A stretch of 7,710 nt of DNA. Source: Dehalococcoidia bacterium (GTDB lineage Bacteria > Chloroflexota > Dehalococcoidia > GIF9 > AB-539-J10). Location of the stretch: assembly GCA_030621105.1 (NCBI GenBank), contig JAUXIH010000045.1, positions 1 to 7,710 on the forward strand, read 5' to 3'. The notes under the pieces are model-generated. The model was given only the letters and a program-made list of their open reading frames with translations, was not told the DNA's origin and ran no database searches. Each line of letters starts with the position of its first letter. Position 1 is the first letter of the stretch. This document shows positions 6,358 to 7,710 of this stretch, one piece after another. The position numbers and the translations under genes are program-made.

Positions 6358-7625
6358 CCTAATGAGTGAACAACTAATCCTGAGAGCAGCTTGGGATAGA
6401 AATATGTTGACTTACGTGGCATTTTTTCCTTTGTTCCGGTGATTGCCTTAATAGTTTCCAGGCTCGGTGAGCTCAACAAAAAGGCCAGCTGATATTCCTT
6501 ATCATTAATGCGCTGGTAAGCTTCAGATATATCTACAGTATAGGTAACATCTTTACTATTTTGTGAAAATCCAAGAGTTTTCTCTAAGATCACATGGTTA
6601 AGCAGGCTAATATTAAGATCCTGATAAGCTTGAGAGCGATTGCCCGGCATCATACTCTGCAAGGAAACATCCTGGCGGCGCCTCAGCACCAACAGATAAC
6701 CAGGTTCTAACCCCAATACAACCAAGGATGAACCCTCAGGCAACTCATACTGTAATTTATCCAATAAAACGCTGGTCAATGGCCAGTGATCAACAATAAA
6801 AAATTTCTCCAGCTGCGTTTTAAGTCTACACAAAATAGATGAAGTCAAACCACGCACCAGTCTGTGAAGAGGAAATACAACAAGTCCAGGATCAGCAAAC
6901 TCCACGAGAGCCATCATTACATAGTTGTAAGCATTATCCTCCATAGGAGAAGCACAAGCACTTGATCTCTCCATTTGATAGTTTAGAGCCGTTTCATATC
7001 GGTGATGGCCGTCCGCCATATAAATCGGTCGAGTAGAGAAAAAATGACTTATCTCCTGCTGGAGTTCAGTATCAGTTATGCGCCACACCACATGCCCTTC
7101 TCTAGAATCACCAAATCGCATTATCGGTGTTTCATGGGAGACATCGGACAAGATAGGGATAATTTGCCGTTTCGAGTCATTGTAGAGAGCAAATAATGGG
7201 CTGAAATTAGCCTGACAGGCTCGCAACAACTGCAAGCGATCACTCTTATCCTTAATACCTGTTTCCTCATGGGGATAGATACCATCGCCCCAGGGCTCTA
7301 ATCTCACACGAGCCAACAACCCTCGCCGGCTTCGCTTAGCACCACGGTAAATAAAGTTATGATCATGAACATAAAAAGCTGGTGACTCCTCATACTTAAG
7401 AACCCCTCTATCAATCCACTTTTTAAATATCCTGGCCGCCTCGCTATATTTATCATGCGTAGGAACTCCGCACTCTAAACGAATTAAGTTATAAGGATTT
7501 CTGTCATAGTAAAACTTCTGCTGCTCGGGAGTAATAACATCATAGGGCGGACATACGACTGTATCTAGATCTCCAACTACTTGCTGGTCATAGCGCACAC
7601 CTCGAAATGGACAAACCTCAGCCAT
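6354..7625 (-). CDS. DUF1015 family protein of unknown function
   Basis: A 423-residue soluble protein with no evident signal peptide or membrane segment, full length for the family. Recognisable DUF1015 landmarks are CPFRGVRY (5-12), VVCPPYDVI (23-31), NPYNLIRLE (43-51), PHEET (118-122), YMADGHHRYETA (202-213) and the C-terminal KMPRKSTYFYPK (401-412). The biochemical role is not established to my knowledge. The DGHHR motif (205-209) resembles one in ParB/sulfiredoxin-fold proteins, including free serine kinases; this is a suggestion, not a homology claim. I recall DUF1015 genes sitting near serA in several anaerobes, and here it is convergent with serA, so a link to serine or one-carbon metabolism is possible. 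The ATG follows AGAGGA (7631-7636 on this strand) by 5 nt and comes 1 nt after an upstream stop. The stop overlaps the serA stop tail to tail. Confidence 0.92.
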   Translation of the reverse strand: MAEVCPFRGVRYDQQVVGDLDTVVCPPYDVITPEQQKFYYDRNPYNLIRLECGVPTHDKYSEAARIFKKWIDRGVLKYEESPAFYVHDHNFIYRGAKRSRRGLLARVRLEPWGDGIYPHEETGIKDKSDRLQLLRACQANFSPLFALYNDSKRQIIPILSDVSHETPIMRFGDSREGHVVWRITDTELQQEISHFFSTRPIYMADGHHRYETALNYQMERSSACASPMEDNAYNYVMMALVEFADPGLVVFPLHRLVRGLTSSILCRLKTQLEKFFIVDHWPLTSVLLDKLQYELPEGSSLVVLGLEPGYLLVLRRRQDVSLQSMMPGNRSQAYQDLNISLLNHVILEKTLGFSQNSKDVTYTVDISEAYQRINDKEYQLAFLLSSPSLETIKAITGTKEKMPRKSTYFYPKLLSGLVVHSLG

Positions 7626-7626
7626 A

Positions 7627-7710
7627 TTATTCCTCTGTCCTATCTACAGAAGACTTTGTCGCTAACAAATCTGCCATCCCTCGGCGCCATTTCTCTTCTA
7701 CATTATCCAA
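7627..7710 (-). CDS. 3' end of an unidentified gene upstream of the DUF1015 gene (partial)
   Basis: On the minus strand a frame is open from the window edge to a TAA at 7629-7627 and encodes the last 27 residues of a hydrophilic, charged tail (LDNVEEKWRRGMADLLATKS and seven more). The other two minus frames hold early stops. The stop lies 1 nt before the DUF1015 ATG, and the DUF1015 Shine-Dalgarno is inside this tail. That is the same tight operon spacing as elsewhere in the window and supports a real co-transcribed gene. The fragment is too short for me to name the product. Confidence 0.5.
   Translation of the reverse strand: MDNVEEKWRRGMADLLATKSSVDRTEE

Noticed and set aside
6374..6426. 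Possible terminator for serA inside the DUF1015 3' end (weak CTAATCC/GGGATAG pairing followed further on by a T6 run)
   Set aside because: The stem has only two 3-bp blocks with a mismatch, and the T-run is well separated from it. It is also coding sequence on the other strand.
7002..7196. 64-codon plus-strand frame opposite the DUF1015 gene
   Set aside because: It is antisense to the conserved DGHHR region and has no support as a gene.
1..7710. Mobile elements, CRISPR arrays, tRNA or rRNA genes, phage or defence genes
   Set aside because: Coding sequence fills nearly the whole window. I saw no transposase, direct-repeat array, tRNA-like fold or atypical region.

Overview
The window is a compact stretch of housekeeping metabolism: six complete genes, one long complete gene of unknown function, and scraps of a neighbour at each edge. 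The base composition looks intermediate (not computed). Spacing is very tight, with ATGA, GTGA and TTGA start/stop overlaps and frequent TTG or GTG starts behind good Shine-Dalgarno sequences. The gene content, namely a stand-alone AroH chorismate mutase, a Thermotoga-type DAHP synthase, a type-2 TyrRS, an AGT-type aminotransferase next to a long SerA, and a DUF1015 protein, points to an anaerobic bacterium. A Dehalococcoidia-like member of Chloroflexota is my best guess from recollection of similar gene content. Thermotogota or Clostridia-related lineages are not excluded.

Region 1 (about 58-3616, + strand) reads as one operon: aroH (chorismate mutase), aroF (DAHP synthase with N-terminal regulatory domain), ribF (bifunctional riboflavin kinase/FAD synthetase) and tyrS (tyrosyl-tRNA synthetase). 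The genes overlap by 4 nt or are 4 nt apart. aroF commits carbon to the shikimate pathway and aroH commits chorismate to Phe/Tyr. tyrS then uses the Tyr product. ribF is the functional outlier.

Region 2 (3617-3712) is the only real intergenic gap. It holds a 10-bp imperfect inverted repeat that begins at the tyrS stop codon, an AT-rich stretch, and a near-perfect Shine-Dalgarno sequence.

Region 3 (3713-6357, + strand) is a two-gene serine module. A class V aminotransferase is translationally coupled to a 520-residue SerA with ASB and ACT domains. Together they plausibly convert 3-phosphoglycerate to phosphoserine. No serB phosphatase is present here.

Region 4 (6354-7710, - strand) is a DUF1015 protein converging on serA with a 4-nt tail-to-tail overlap. 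It lies 1 nt downstream of what is probably the 3' end of another - strand gene running off the window.

I see no mobile elements, CRISPR arrays, tRNA or rRNA genes. I found no convincing novel system. The points most worth a second look are the DUF1015 protein beside serine biosynthesis and the inverted repeat upstream of the aminotransferase gene.
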